From Simmondsia chinensis (taxonomy: Eukaryota > Streptophyta > Magnoliopsida > Caryophyllales > Simmondsiaceae): a stretch of 64,000 bases of DNA. A program made the position numbers and the translations under genes. Below the pieces are notes generated by a model. That model was not told the DNA's origin, did no database searches, and saw only the letters and a list, made by a program, of their open reading frames with translations. The stretch is taken from positions 6,455,320-6,519,319 of the forward strand of contig JAGTTD010000007.1 of assembly GCA_018398585.1 (NCBI GenBank), read 5' to 3'. Shown piece by piece: positions 9,866 to 21,649 of the stretch. The first letter of the stretch is position 1, and every line of letters begins with the position of its first letter.

Positions 9866-11934
9866 TCTAGAAACATTTACATACAAACTATCAAAAAGTA
9901 TCGTGCAAAATCACATTCACTTAGCGACCGTTGCGTGGAAACTTTTGTAAAAATCTTCAAAATCTTCTATGTCTTTGTCGGAGGGAGGCTGGAATGGATT
10001 GAAGGGTAGAACTGGCTCCGGTCCAGGATGGGTAATTTTTGCCCATTTGCTTTTACCCTCCGCAGTCCATTCCTCACCTTTGTACTTGGGGTTTGGCTTG
10101 GGGTCCCTCCTCTCTTGCCCCAAACTACACACTGTCTCGGACAATGTCAACAAGTTTTCAACGCCTTCCACATGCGGTGACGATGGTTCCTTGAAGACAT
10201 TTTCCTCGGCCCTAGATGGCATAGCACATAGCAAAAGTCAATAAGCATCAACATGCATGAAAACATAACAAATTGGGACACTAACAAGGAATCTAGTGTC
10301 TTACCCAGTACGTACGGGAGAAACTATTATGGCTTGCTCAATCGGGGATGGATGAGCGGAAGTCGATGAACATAAGTGCGGCGATGTGGCCTGCGCTTGA
10401 CGGTCTGAGAGCAGCTCCTTAATCAGTGCATCCTGAGCCTCAAATCGTCGTTCGTACATTTGCAGCATTCGCTGGTGCACTTCAAGCTGCATTCGTACCA
10501 TTTGCTCCTCTTTATCCATCGCTTCGAGTCTCTCCATAACCTGCAATAAGTCCTCCAAATTGGCATAATCAGCAAATTTGAATAATGTAGTATCCACACG
10601 GATAAAAATGCGATTAAATAAACACAAAATAATTCATCATACCGATTGGTCCGCCGAATTGGTTGACGTAGGATACGGGTCCTCCCTGGATGCCGGCAAC
10701 GGAGGTTGAGTTGCCAATGGTTGTGACTCCTTACCAAGCTCTGCTGGCATTGCCATAACAGGAGATTGAAACCCCTCCTCAACATCCTCAGCATAGGGAA
10801 TGCCTTGTAGATTAGGCTGACCGGCTTCCGCACTCGTCAGTCTAATCGGTTCGGCATTCAATTGCTGATCAAAGGAAGATACATCATATACACGTTAGTA
10901 AAATTACAAAACACACTTCTAACCCAAAATATATGAAACATACAGTAGTAAAACAATAACAACATAGTGTATTTATTACCTGATCAAATACCGTTGAGAG
11001 CAAAGCGGAGTACGGAGCCTTAACGGACATCTTCTAGTTAAGGATCCGCCCAAGAGGCTGGTCGCCAACCCTCACCGCCCCAACCTTGGCAAGTTCTGGA
11101 AGGGTTTCCAGGGCAAATATGGAAACCACATCGTAGAACCCGTGGACGGAGTAGGTATTCTCCAAACCGTGGTGCATTCTTGCAGCGAAATCCTTGAGCT
11201 TCCGCACTAAGAATTTCCAGCTCAAGGATCCCCATGCAACACGATTGAAAGAGTCCACATCGTCCACGAGGGCCAGGATGTTCGGGTCAATGCCCGTTCG
11301 CTTGCGTTTGGCGAACAGTAGACCCTCGACCGGGTACGCAACAACAAGCTTAACCTGGTCCTCCATGATGGAGCAGGTTCTGCATGCATCAAAAAGCTGC
11401 TGCCTAGTCATCCTCCCCCTCATGCCATACTTGGCAACCAGCCTGTTGGGACCACCGCGTACATCTTCCACACCGGCATATCTCAAGCCGGTGAGAATGC
11501 AAAACTCCCTCCTCCCAAGGTGCACTACCTTCCCACCAAAAAGAATGATAACTCCTCGGGATTGGGGTTGGCCACCTGGTGGAGAAGGACAACGTGAATG
11601 AGACTATGCCAGAAGCTGACATTGGTCTCACTCAGCCCAAGCAGATGCCCGATATTGTATTGTGAGGCAAGGGCAAGCTGTAATGCAAAACACTTTTAGT
11701 TAATATGGGATCATAAATGTCATTGTCAAAAGTCAACATAATTAAAATGGATACAGTGTCAAACCTTGGCTTCGTCGTCCTTCAAGATTTCCTTTATCTC
11801 CGTAACAACCTTGGTTGACAAACCTATTTGGTTGATTTGGAGGAATTTCCAGAAACCCCTCGGGAAAATGTAATCAACCTCAACGGCAGGACGACTCTTC
11901 CTACGTGTGTAAAATGCCATATGAAATAAAAGCA

Positions 11935-12290
11935 ATACACCATTAACTGAACACAAACAGACACACTTTGGTTCTACACCATTGAAACAAATCATACAGA
12001 GTGTATGATTGATTATACACCACCACTAATTACTTATAATACACAAACACAAGTTGGTTATACACCATTAAAACCAATCCTACACACTGTATGATCAATT
12101 ATACACCACTAATTACTTAACATCAACAAACACATGTTGGTTATACACCATTAAACCCAATCAGACACACTGTATGGTTGCTCATAAACCACTTACTTAA
12201 AAAACATATACACAAGTTGATTTTACACCATTAAAACCAATCCTACACACTATATGGTTGCTCGTATGAAACATGCAGAAGTTCATTATA
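11935..12290 (-). repeat. Monomer array upstream of the Ulp1-like start codon
   Basis: About four 83-bp-type monomers (acaagttggttatacaccatta) lie between the proposed ATG at 11920 and the leader exon. The placement mirrors the intronic array ahead of mudrA. Confidence 0.75.
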
Positions 12291-12780
12291 CCACAAAGGT
12301 CGATTTTACGTGAAAAAAAACCACAAAACATGCAGAAGATCATTTTACACAAATAAAAAACACTAATCACAAAGCCACTAACACCAAAACCCTAAACCCT
12401 AACAAATACTATGCGCTATGTTCAGGAAATGGTACGAAACAAACGGATATTCTACATTGGAGCACCAAAACCCTAAACCCTACAAAAATAACTCTTACTC
12501 ACCTTCGAAAATGGTGATTAAAGACTGGAGCAGCTATAGATCAAGGATGAAGGTGTGAAAACAGGGGTCAGACCCACGGGAACGACAATCGCAGCTGAAG
12601 TAGAGGAGAAAGAGGATGAACAAATTCGGAAAGAGGAGAGAGAGAATGAACGGGTGAGAGAAAGAGGAGAGTGACTGGTGGCTTGTAAAACAAGTTGCTT
12701 ATGGGGAAGACAGGAAGGCGGGAAGGGGTTTTACAGCTATAAGTAAATGAGGCGAGAGCAGGGGTACGGATGGGATGGCA
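12291..12780 (-). promoter_or_regulatory. Probable promoter/leader of the Ulp1-like gene
   Basis: Non-repetitive, GA-rich on + (CT-rich on the gene's strand). A textbook splice donor on - (cgaag/gtgagtaag) lies at about 12504. Two telo-box clusters on + (aaaccctaaaccct at about 12387-12400 and 12467-12480) lie next to it. The CT-rich leader resembles that ahead of mudrA. Promoter function is inferred from position. Confidence 0.45.
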
Positions 12781-12845
12781 TTAAATGAGGAGAGAGAAAG
12801 GGGACGGGTTGGGGAGGGGGGTGAATGGGAGGGCCTTTTTGAAGA

Positions 12846-15800
12846 AAAATCGTACGGATATACTCAAAATGTATATTTTTTTTCTAAATACACATCCCAA
12901 AAATACACAAATAAACGCTGATTTTACACAAATATAACCCATCATACACCGTGTATGAAGTGCATCATACACCAATAAAACTTGAAATACACGTATATAA
13001 GCAGATTTCAGACCACTGTACCCTTAAATAAATGGAAAAACCTGCAAAAGTTAATTTTATGCTATTAAAACCTATCATACATTGTGTATGACAAGTTCTT
13101 TACCGCTAATTACTTTAAGTATACCTAAATAAGGTCACTTTACACCACTATAACGCATCATACCCAGTTTATAATTCGATTTCAGACCACTGTACCCCTA
13201 ATTACTTGAAAAAAAACAGCAAAAGTAAATTTTATGCCATTTTAACCTATCCTACATTGTGTATGATAAGTCATTTACCACTAATTGTTTCAATTACACC
13301 TGAATAAGTTCATTTTACACCATTAAAACTCATCATACCCATTGTATGATTCGATTTCAGCCCACTGTAACAGTAATTAGTTGAAAAAACCGGTAAAAGT
13401 TGATTTTATGCCATTTAAACCTATCATACATTGTGTATGACAAGTCATTTACCACTAATTTCTTGTAATACACCTGAATAAGTTCATTTTACACCATTAA
13501 AACGAATCATACCCAGTGTATGATTCGATTTCAGACCACTTACCCCTCATTACTTGAAAAAAACAGCAAAAGTTATTTTTTTTACCATTATAACCTATCA
13601 TACATTGTGTATGATAAGTCATTTACAACTAATTGCTTGAAATACACCTAAATAAGTTCATTTTACACCATTAAAACACATCATACCCAGTGTATGATAT
13701 GATTTCAGACCACTATACCACTAATTACCTAAAAAAATCTGTAAAAGTTGATTTCATGCCATTAACACCTATAATAATTTGTGTATGATAGGTCATTTAC
13801 CACTAATTACTTGAAACATACCTGAAAAGGTTCATATTAAACCATTTTAACTCATCATACCCATTGTATGATTCGATTCAGCCCACTGTAACAGTAATTA
13901 GTAGAAAAAACCAATAAAAATTGATTTTATGCCATTAAAACCTATCATACATTGTGTATGACAAGTCTTTTACCACTAATTGTTTGGCATACACCTGAAT
14001 AAGTTCATTTTACACCATTAAAACGCATCATACCCAGTGTATGATTCGATTTCAGACTACGATACCCCTAATTACTTGAAAAAAACAGCAAAAGTTAATT
14101 TTTTGCCATTATAACCTATCATACATTGTGTATGATAAGTCATTTACAACTAATTGCTTGAAATACACCTGAATATGTTCATTTTACACCATTAAAACGT
14201 ATCATACCCAGTGTATGATTCGATTTCATCCCACTGTACCCCTAATTACTTGAAAAAAAACAGCAAAATTTGATTTTATGCCATTATAACTTATCATACA
14301 TTGTGTATGATAAGTCATTTACCACTAATTGTTTTAACAACACCTGAAAAGGTTCATTTTAGACCATTTCAAAGTATCATACCCATTGTATGATTAGATT
14401 TCAGCCCACTGTAACAGTAATTACTTGAAAAAATGAGCAAAAGTTGATTTTATACCATTAAAACCTTTAATGATTTGTGTATGATAGGTCATTTACCACT
14501 AATTACTTGAAACATACCTGAAAAGGTTCATATTAAACCATTTTAACTCATCATACCCATTGTATGATTCGATTCAGCCCACTGTAACAGTAATTAGTAG
14601 AAAAAACCAGTAAAAGTTAATTTTTTGCCATTATAACCTATCATACATTGTGTATGATAAGTCATTTACAACTAATTGCTTGAAATACACCTGAATAAGT
14701 TCATTTTACACCATTAAAACGTATCATACCCAGTGTATGATTCGATTTCATCCCACTGTACCCCTAATTACTTGAAAAAAAATAGCAAAAGTTGATTTTA
14801 TGCCATTATAACCTATCATACATTGTGTATGATAAGTCATTTACCACTAATTGTTTTAACAACACCTGAAAAGGTTCATTTTAGACCATTTCAAAGCATC
14901 ATACCCATTGTATGATTAGATTTCAGCCCACTGTAACAGTAATTACTTGAAAAAAGGGGCAAAAGTTGATTTTATACCATTAAAACCTATCATACATTGT
15001 GTATGACAAGTATTTTACCGCTAATTACTTGAAACATACCTGAAATGCTTCATATTAAACCATTTTAACTCATCATACCCATTGTATAATTCGATTCAGT
15101 CCACTGTAACAGTAATTAGTAGAAAAAACCAATAAAAGTTGATTTTATGCCATTAAAACCTATCATACATTGTGTATGACAAGTCTTTTACCACTAATTG
15201 CTTGGAATACACCTGAATAAGTTCATTTTATACCATTAAAACGCATCATACCAAGTGTATGATTCGATTTCAGACCACTATACCCCTAATTACTTGAAAA
15301 AAAAGCAAAAGTTGATTTTTTGCCATTATAACCTATCATACATTGTGTATGATAAGTCATTTACCACTAATTGCTTGAAATACACCTGAATACGTTCATT
15401 GTACACCATTAAAACGTATCATACCTAGTGTATGATTTGATTTCAGACCACTGCAACAGTAATTACATAAAAAAATCTGCAAAAGTTGATTTCATGCCAT
15501 TAAAACCTATAATAATTTGTGTATGATAGGTCATTTACCACTAATTACTTGAAATATACCTGAAAAGGTTCATATTTAACCATTTTAACTCGTCATACCC
15601 ATTGTATGATTCAATTTCTGCCCACTGTAATAGTAATTAGTTGAAAAAATCAGTAAAAGTTGATTTTATGCCATTGAAACCTATCATACATTGTGTATGA
15701 CAAGTCATTTACCACTAATTGCTTGGAATATACCTGAATAAGTTCATTTTACACCATTAAAACGCATCATACCCAGTGTATGATTCGATTTCTGACCACT

Positions 15801-15985
15801 GTACCCCTTATTACTTGAAAAAACCAGCAAAAGTTGATTTTATGCCATTATAACCTATCATACATTATGTATGATAAGTCGTTTACGACTAATTTCTTGT
15901 GATACACCTGTATAAGTTCACTTTACAGCATTATAATGCATCATACACAGTGTATGATTTTATTAATTACTTCAAGCACACCTAA
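12846..15985 (-). repeat. Right TIR tandem array
   Basis: About 36 monomers, largely as 174-bp dimers, form the reverse complement of the left array. Recurrent phrases are cctatcatacattgtgtatga, gtcatttaccactaatt and tcatacccagtgtatgattcg. Higher-order blocks of several dimers recur (for example 13,780-14,330 resembles 14,440-14,880), indicating segmental duplication within the array. Confidence 0.9.
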
Positions 15986-16278
15986 ACAAGGTCTGGGAGG
16001 GAAGAAGAAGAAAGGGCAAATTTGGAAATTATATTTTTTTTTTGGACAAAAAAAAATTCAAAAGGAAAAAAAAATGAAGAAAATGAGAGTGAAAAGTCAA
16101 AAAAGTGTACTTTTGCCTGCCTTGCATTAAATGAGGAGAGAGAAAGAGAGAGAAAGAGAGAGGACAGATGGGGGGGGGGGGGGGTGGGAGGGCATTTTTG
16201 TCCAAAAAAGTCTATTTAAGGTTAAAGGGGTCTAAAAAAATTAAGGGGGGGCTGGGGGTCCAATCCGTACGATTTCCC
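15986..16278 (-). other. Right terminus of the MULE
   Basis: Beyond the last monomer come an A/GA-rich stretch, a G run (about 16169-16185), gggagggcatttttgtcc and finally aatccgtacgatttccc. Read inward this starts gggaaatcgtacggattgg, typical of plant MULE ends. Flanking DNA begins with the AT-rich ttaattttaa, a possible 9-10 bp target duplication whose partner is outside the window. Short open frames here are low-complexity. Confidence 0.65.
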
Positions 16279-16388
16279 TTAATTTTAAACAAAATGAAGT
16301 TTCCTTCTTTAAAAAGCATGCCCCCCAAATTTTGAACAAGGAAGTTACTTTTTTGAATAGTCAAGTCCCCTTTTGAACTTTTACAAGC

Positions 16389-16419
<31 letters not shown>

Positions 16420-16470
16420 GAACTTTGACAAGCATGCCGCCCTTTTTCTTCTCTGACACCCTAAAATAAA
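16279..16470. other. AT-rich spacer, no gene
   Basis: Contains a long T run (about 16392-16419) and two loose copies of an aagcatgcc / gaactttgacaagc phrase. Nothing coding was seen. Confidence 0.7.
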
Positions 16471-17069
16471 GTTTTTTTTAGATAATTAGCACTTTTTAAA
16501 AAAAAATTTAAAAATTTGGTACAATTTTAAAAATATTTAGCGATTTAACACATTTCACTGTAGCAAGTGGGTGCACGATGTACGGAACGTCGTGCAACAG
16601 CGCGTGCAACAGTGCCCAAATTTTTTTTTTTTTTTTAGTTTTACTTTTTAAAATTTAAAAAAAATTAAAAAAATTTCTTTTTAATTTTATAATTTGAATC
16701 ACTAAATACGTATAAATTTTAAATTAAAATGTATATGTATATTATTAGTTGAACTATCAATAAGGAAGATATAAATGAGGGACACATTTAAATGATGAGA
16801 TAGTGATATGTATATTATTATTTAAACTATCTCATATAGGAATTATGGTATTATAAAACTATTAATAAGGAGGATATAAATAAATGAGGGACACATTTAA
16901 GTTATTTTTAGCTAACTGGCACATTTTTTAAAAAAAATTTAGCAATTTGGCACAATTCTAAAAATATTTAGTGATTCGACACGTTTTACTGTACCAAAGT
17001 GGTTGCACGACGTCCAGTACGGCATGCAACAGCGGCATTGTTGCACGCCGTACGTTTTTTTTTTTTTTT

Positions 17070-17890
17070 TTAGTTTTACCTCTTTAAAATTTAAAAAAAA
17101 ATTAATAAAATTTCCTTTTAATTTAAATTATTTTAATTTTTAGTTTTATAATTTAAATCACTAAATACATATATATTTTAAATTAAAAGGCATATGTATA
17201 TTATTATTTGAATTATTAATAAGGAAGATATAAATAAGGGACACATTTAAATGAGGAGATGGTGATATGTATATTATTATTTAAACTATCTCATACAAGA
17301 ACTATAGTATTATAATACTATTAATAAGGAGGATATAAATGAGGGATACATTTAAATGAAGAGATGTTGATGTTTCCAACAAAAAATCACGAGTTTACTT
17401 ATTTGTACATTATTATTTGAACTATTTTATTAGATACATGTAACTCAAAAACTAAAAAATTATTTCATATAGTTTATAAAATATATTTTAAAAATTCATA
17501 TACATTAGTTTTTGAGTTACATGTATCTAATAAAATAGTTCAAATAATAATATACAAATGCGTAAACTCGTGATTTTTTGTTGGAAACATCAACATCTCT
17601 TCATTTAAATATGCCCCTTATTTATATCCTCCTTATTAATAGTAGTATAATACCATAGTTCCTGTATGAGATAGTTTAAATAATAATATACATATCACCA
17701 TCTCCTCATTTAAATGTGTCCCTCATTTATATCTTCCTTATTAACAGTTCAAATAATAATATACATATACCTTTTAATTTAAAATTTATACGTATTTAGT
17801 GATTCAAATTATAAAATTAAAAATTAAAATAATTTCAATTAAAAAGAAATTTTATTAATTTTTTTTAAATTTTAAAGAGGTAAAAGTAAA
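17070..17890. repeat. Palindrome 1, about 0.8 kb
   Basis: Two arms of about 375-400 bp are nearly perfect inverted copies around a loop of about 52 bp (17454-17505). The arms end in tttacctctttaaaattt and its reverse. A transcript would form a long hairpin. Confidence 0.85.
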
Positions 17891-17944
17891 AAAAAAATAA
17901 AATAAAAAGGTATATTTTTTTTAAATTTTATTATTTTATTTTAT

Positions 17945-18775
17945 TTTTTTTTACTTTTACCTCTTTAAAATTTAAAAAAAATTAATAAAATTTCCTTTTA
18001 ATTTAAATTATTTTAATTTTTAATTTTATAATTTGAATCACTAAATACGTATAAATTTTAAATTAAAAGGTATATGTATATTATTATTTGAACTGTTAAT
18101 AAGGAAGATATAAATGAGGGACACATTTAAATGAGGAGATGGTGATATGTATATTATTATTTAAACTATCTCATACAGGAACTATAGTATTATAATACTA
18201 TTAATAAGGAGGATATAAATGAGGGATACATTTAAATGAAGAGATGTTGATGTTTCCAACAAAAAATCACGAGTTTACGCATTTGTACATTATTATTTGA
18301 ACTATTTTATTAGATACATGTAACTCAAAAACTAAAAAATTATTTCATATAGTTTATAAAATATATTTTAAAAATTCATATACATTAGTTTTTGAGTTAC
18401 ATGTATCTAATAAAATAGTTCAAATAGTAATATACAAATGCGTAAACTCGTGATTTTTTGTTGGAAACATCAACATCTCTTCATTTAAATATGTCCCTTA
18501 TTTATATCCTCCTTATTAATAGTATTATAATACCATGGTTCCTGTATGAGATAGTTTAAATAATAATATACATATCACCATCTCCTCATTTAAATGTGTC
18601 CCTCATTTATATCTTCCTTATTAATAGTTCAAATAATAATATACATATACCTTTTAATTTAAAATTTATACGTATTTAGTGATTCAAATTATAAAATTAA
18701 AAATTAAAATAATTTCAATTAAAAAGAAATTTTATTAATTTTTTTTAAATTTTAAAGAGGTAAAAGTAAAATAAA
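17945..18775. repeat. Palindrome 2, about 0.8 kb, a copy of palindrome 1
   Basis: It has the same arms and the same loop (18334-18385) as palindrome 1. The right arm of palindrome 1 and the left arm of palindrome 2 are also mutual inverts around about 17917, so the whole 1.7 kb can fold in more than one way. Confidence 0.85.
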
Positions 18776-19005
18776 ATAAAATAAAATAAAATTTGGGCAC
18801 TGTGGCGCGCCGTACGGAACCGCATGCAACAGTGCCCAAACTATTGCACGACGTACGGAACGTCGTACAGCACTGCTGCACGACGTTCCGTACGTCGTGC
18901 ACCCACTTTGCTCCAATGAAACGTGCTAAATCACTAAATATTTTTAAAATTATGCCAAATTTCTAAATTTTTTTAAAAAAAGTGCTAATTAGCTAAAAAA
19001 ATTCT

Positions 19006-20208
19006 CTAAAATACATCCCCATTTCTCCCCTTTCTTAAATCATCTGAATCTAGTAGTTCTTCATTTTAAGTAAGAATAAGAGTTAAGAGAGAAGAGAGCC
19101 AAAGTTTGTGCTTGGATTCTTAGGAAAACTTTGTTTCGTCTAGTGAGTAACTTATTTATTAACTCTTTTGCCCTTTTTGTTAAAGCTTCTAAGTATTTAA
19201 CATGTTAATAGTTTCTTAAAATTCTCAAAACACTTGTTTTGTACACCACACGTTGACCTTTTTACCCATCTATGTGTTCAAACTAAAATGAGATCAAGTA
19301 TGTTTGTCTAAGTATTTGAAATATGAGATAGAATTTTGGTTATGTTATATGGCACTTTACAATTTGGGTTTATGTTTATGATTGTGCGATTATGAGATCT
19401 ATTTCTTATGTTTCGTTGTACACGTTGTGCCCTATGATGACAGGGAAAGACATCTTTGAACCCTCAATGGGGGATTATAATATCTTTGTTAATAGTACAC
19501 TATTTGGAACTTTCCTTAGAACCCATAATTGGCCATGGACCCAATTATAATAGCCAATTCTGAGCCCAGTTATAGAGATTATATGCAACCACAGCCAAGA
19601 GACTTAAGGCCTTAGAGTTTAGTTGGTGTGTCATTAAGTTTTTCCCATAAATTTTTAGTAAGCAACTCTAGCTTTGTTTTCTTTTGAAATGTGTGCCATG
19701 TCTTTAAATAATGCTTTACCTTTGTTTTGTCGACGGATTTGTTACTTGTTGAGCTTTACGCTCACCCAATTGTCTAACAATTTTAGATAAGGCATAATAA
19801 GCTGAATGGAGAAATTCAAGAAACTTACTTTTTACATGATTGAAGTTGTTGCAAGTTTGAGACTTTCTTTATATTTTATGAGTCCAGTAGTTCAATTATA
19901 TAGGAATATGTTTACTTCTTGGAAATCTTAGAATTTTGATTTGAGTTTTGAACTTCAAAAGATTCTATTGTATGTTCTCCATTATATTATAAAGCATATT
20001 TAGAACAAACATTCTGAGTACTCCACCTATGATGACCATTGGCTCCCTAGTTGGTTTATAAGTCATTGGCCCATTGTTTGCTATGTTTGGGCCCGTGACA
20101 TGTGTAACTCGTAAAACATAATTAGATAATAAATAAATAAATAAATTATTTATTAATAATTAAAAAATTGGATTTCTTGAACTAAGTTATGCTTGTGGTA
20201 ACAACAGC
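19006..20208. other. No recognised feature
   Basis: Moderately AT-rich, non-tandem DNA without a credible open frame. An (aaat)n tract lies at about 20128-20155. It may be an old element remnant, but I cannot assign it. Confidence 0.6.
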
Positions 20209-20893
20209 TAGAGGTGGCAATTGAGTTATCTGGGCCACGTTCAAGTGTACCTGTTCAGGTTTGAGTCATTTTGGGTTTAATAAACTCGGGTCAGGTTGGG
20301 TCGAGTTCAACCCATTCAGGCTCGGGTCACTTTCGGGTTTAACTTATGCTTGGGTCGGGTTGGGTCAGGGTCAAGTGATTTCAAGTTAGGGTCACTTCAA
20401 TTTCGGGTCGTCTTGGGGTTTGCATCAATCTTGGGTTGAGTTCTTTGGGTTTCAAGTGATTATAATTCTACTATTTGACCTATATGGCATGCAGTATTTA
20501 CAAAAATATAAGCTATATAGTATATTTTACCATTATATTGAATTTATTACCAATATAGGTGTTCAATATTCTCTTATGAAGTTTAGTTGTACACCTCACA
20601 TATAGTAAATATCATTACATTCAAAGGTCCTGGGGTTAATTTAGGTTTCAGGTCGAGTAGGGTTAGAGTTCGAGTCATTTTGGATCGTGTTGGTTTGGGT
20701 TAATATTGGGTTAGGTTAGGTCAAATTGAATATCGGGTCATTTCAGTTAGGAAAAGGACGGGCCGGGTTAGTTTCAGGTCGTGTCATTTGAATTTTAGGT
20801 TCAATTATTAAAGAAAAATTTACAATTTGAATCGTGACCATTTACGGGTCTTTTAGGTCAGGTTTTCAGGTTGGGTTGGATTTGCCACCTTTA
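20209..20893. mobile_element. hAT-like non-autonomous element with GGGTC-rich interior
   Basis: The ends read tagaggtggcaa at the left and ttgccaccttta at the right, an imperfect inverted repeat of the kind seen in small plant hAT-type elements. The interior is dominated by degenerate gggtc/gggtt repeats (for example gggtcgggttgggtcagg), broken by an AT-rich patch. No clean 8-bp target duplication was seen, so the superfamily call is tentative. Confidence 0.45.
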
Positions 20894-21472
20894 ATAGCAG
20901 TGCAACCTTGCTACGTTCGATTGTTAAATAAATATTAAGTAATACAAATATTTAAAGTAAACCCTAGACAATAAAGTAAGCATTCTATCAACTTCATAAA
21001 TTTATAACTAAGATAATATATACCTTGGTCCACGTGTGTCGGCGAAAATTGATTAACCTCGAACAAGAGTGAGAGGATGGTGAATGGCGGTTTGTAGGTC
21101 ATCTATTCATGGAATTAAGGATCTCAATGGATAGATAAAATTTATGCCTCACATGAGTAAGGACCAATAACCTTTATATAGAAAAACCTGAAGTCTGCCT
21201 ATTAAAGACTCCTAATCAATATAGAGTTTAACTCCAACTTGTACCTGATTATGCAAGTCTAAGATGACCCTCTTCCTAGTAATCTTAAGAGTTGTTGGCA
21301 ACTAGGATTCCAAGGATCTGCCTTGGCATAAGCAATTTAAGAAACACACTTCTACCTGAAAACCAAGCCTTTTGGTGCAATTAAAACATTGGTCCGCGCA
21401 TCCCAAAACTTTCCAGCATTCGACTTCTAAAAATCTCATTGAAGTCCCCCCATTAAGATTAACGGCTTCTGA
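20894..21472. other. No recognised feature
   Basis: No repeat or coding evidence was recognised. Confidence 0.55.
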
Positions 21473-21649
21473 TGTGAATGTAGAGCAACTATATTATTGA
21501 ATGTTTAATAGAAGGTACAAAGGGCCTCTTATACAGGCAACTATAAAAGGGAAAATGACATGAAATGCCCTTAGGATTACCTCTATCCTAGGGGTATGAT
21601 AGTAATAGTAATAAGATACATAATGATTGCGTAATATCTTCTAATGTCA
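21473..21649 (-). mobile_element. LTR fragment or solo LTR related to the Ale-like copia at 51.8-57.4 kb
   Basis: Starts tgtgaatgtagagcaac and ends tctaatgtca. The first 60 bp or so match 57379-57440 (tagagcaactatattattga, then tacaaagggcctctta), which is the end of the 5' LTR of the minus-strand copia. No matching 5-bp target duplication was found, so it may be truncated. Confidence 0.55.

Larger units (their letters stand above)
8273..11920 (-). pseudogene. DUF1985/Ulp1-like cysteine protease gene carried by the MULE, seven exons, damaged
   Basis: Ulp1-family proteases cleave SUMO-like modifiers; the role of the copies carried by MULEs is unknown. Phase-consistent GT-AG exons can be drawn on -: 11920-11765 (start MAFYTRRKSRP), 11677-10980, 10864-10643, 10540-10315, 10211-9921, 9245-9125 and 8848-8273. 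Exon 2 encodes a DUF1985-type domain (LGRREFCILTGL), exon 4 a probable coiled coil rich in Glu, Met and Gln, and exons 6-7 the C-terminal protease domain, about 750 residues in all. Defects seen: a one-base frame break near 11533, an in-frame TAG at 11034, a TAG at 8578-8576 exactly where Trp should follow the catalytic His (NQPNQH then FLAAIHL), and no Cys in GGYDIYF where the family has D-C-G. The catalytic-type Asp in VFDSL is kept. Exon edges are my inference from splice signals and frame. Confidence 0.75.
1..16278. mobile_element. Giant MULE (Mutator-like) DNA transposon, left end outside window
   Basis: Seen: a transposase gene of the MuDR/MULE type on +, a Ulp1-like gene converging on it from -, and long inverted arrays on both sides. 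The segment ending at 1830 is nearly identical in reverse to the one starting at 12781, so the right terminal inverted repeat runs from 12781 to about 16278 (about 3.5 kb). The right terminus reads, going inward, gggaaatcgtacggatt. Only 1830 bp of the left repeat are present, so roughly 1.7 kb of the element should lie left of the window and the full element should be near 18 kb. MULEs that carry a Ulp1-like protease are known in plants (Kaonashi/KI-MULE and CUMULE types). The 9-10 bp target duplication cannot be checked because the left end is missing. Confidence 0.85.
16471..19005. mobile_element. Fold-back element with nested palindromes
   Basis: The ends are inverted: the left has ttttagataattagcact and the right reads in reverse tttagctaattagcact. 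A terminal module of about 150 bp, with a GC-rich core containing acgacgt/acgtcgt steps, occurs at 16471-16625 and 16905-17060 in one orientation and at 18795-19005 in the other. Between them lie a partial arm (about 16630-16900) and two full palindromes. There is no open frame of note, so the element is non-autonomous; superfamily not assigned. Confidence 0.7.

Noticed and set aside
20420..20605. 61-codon open frame within the hAT-like element
   Set aside because: Lies in an AT-rich patch with no similarity to transposases.
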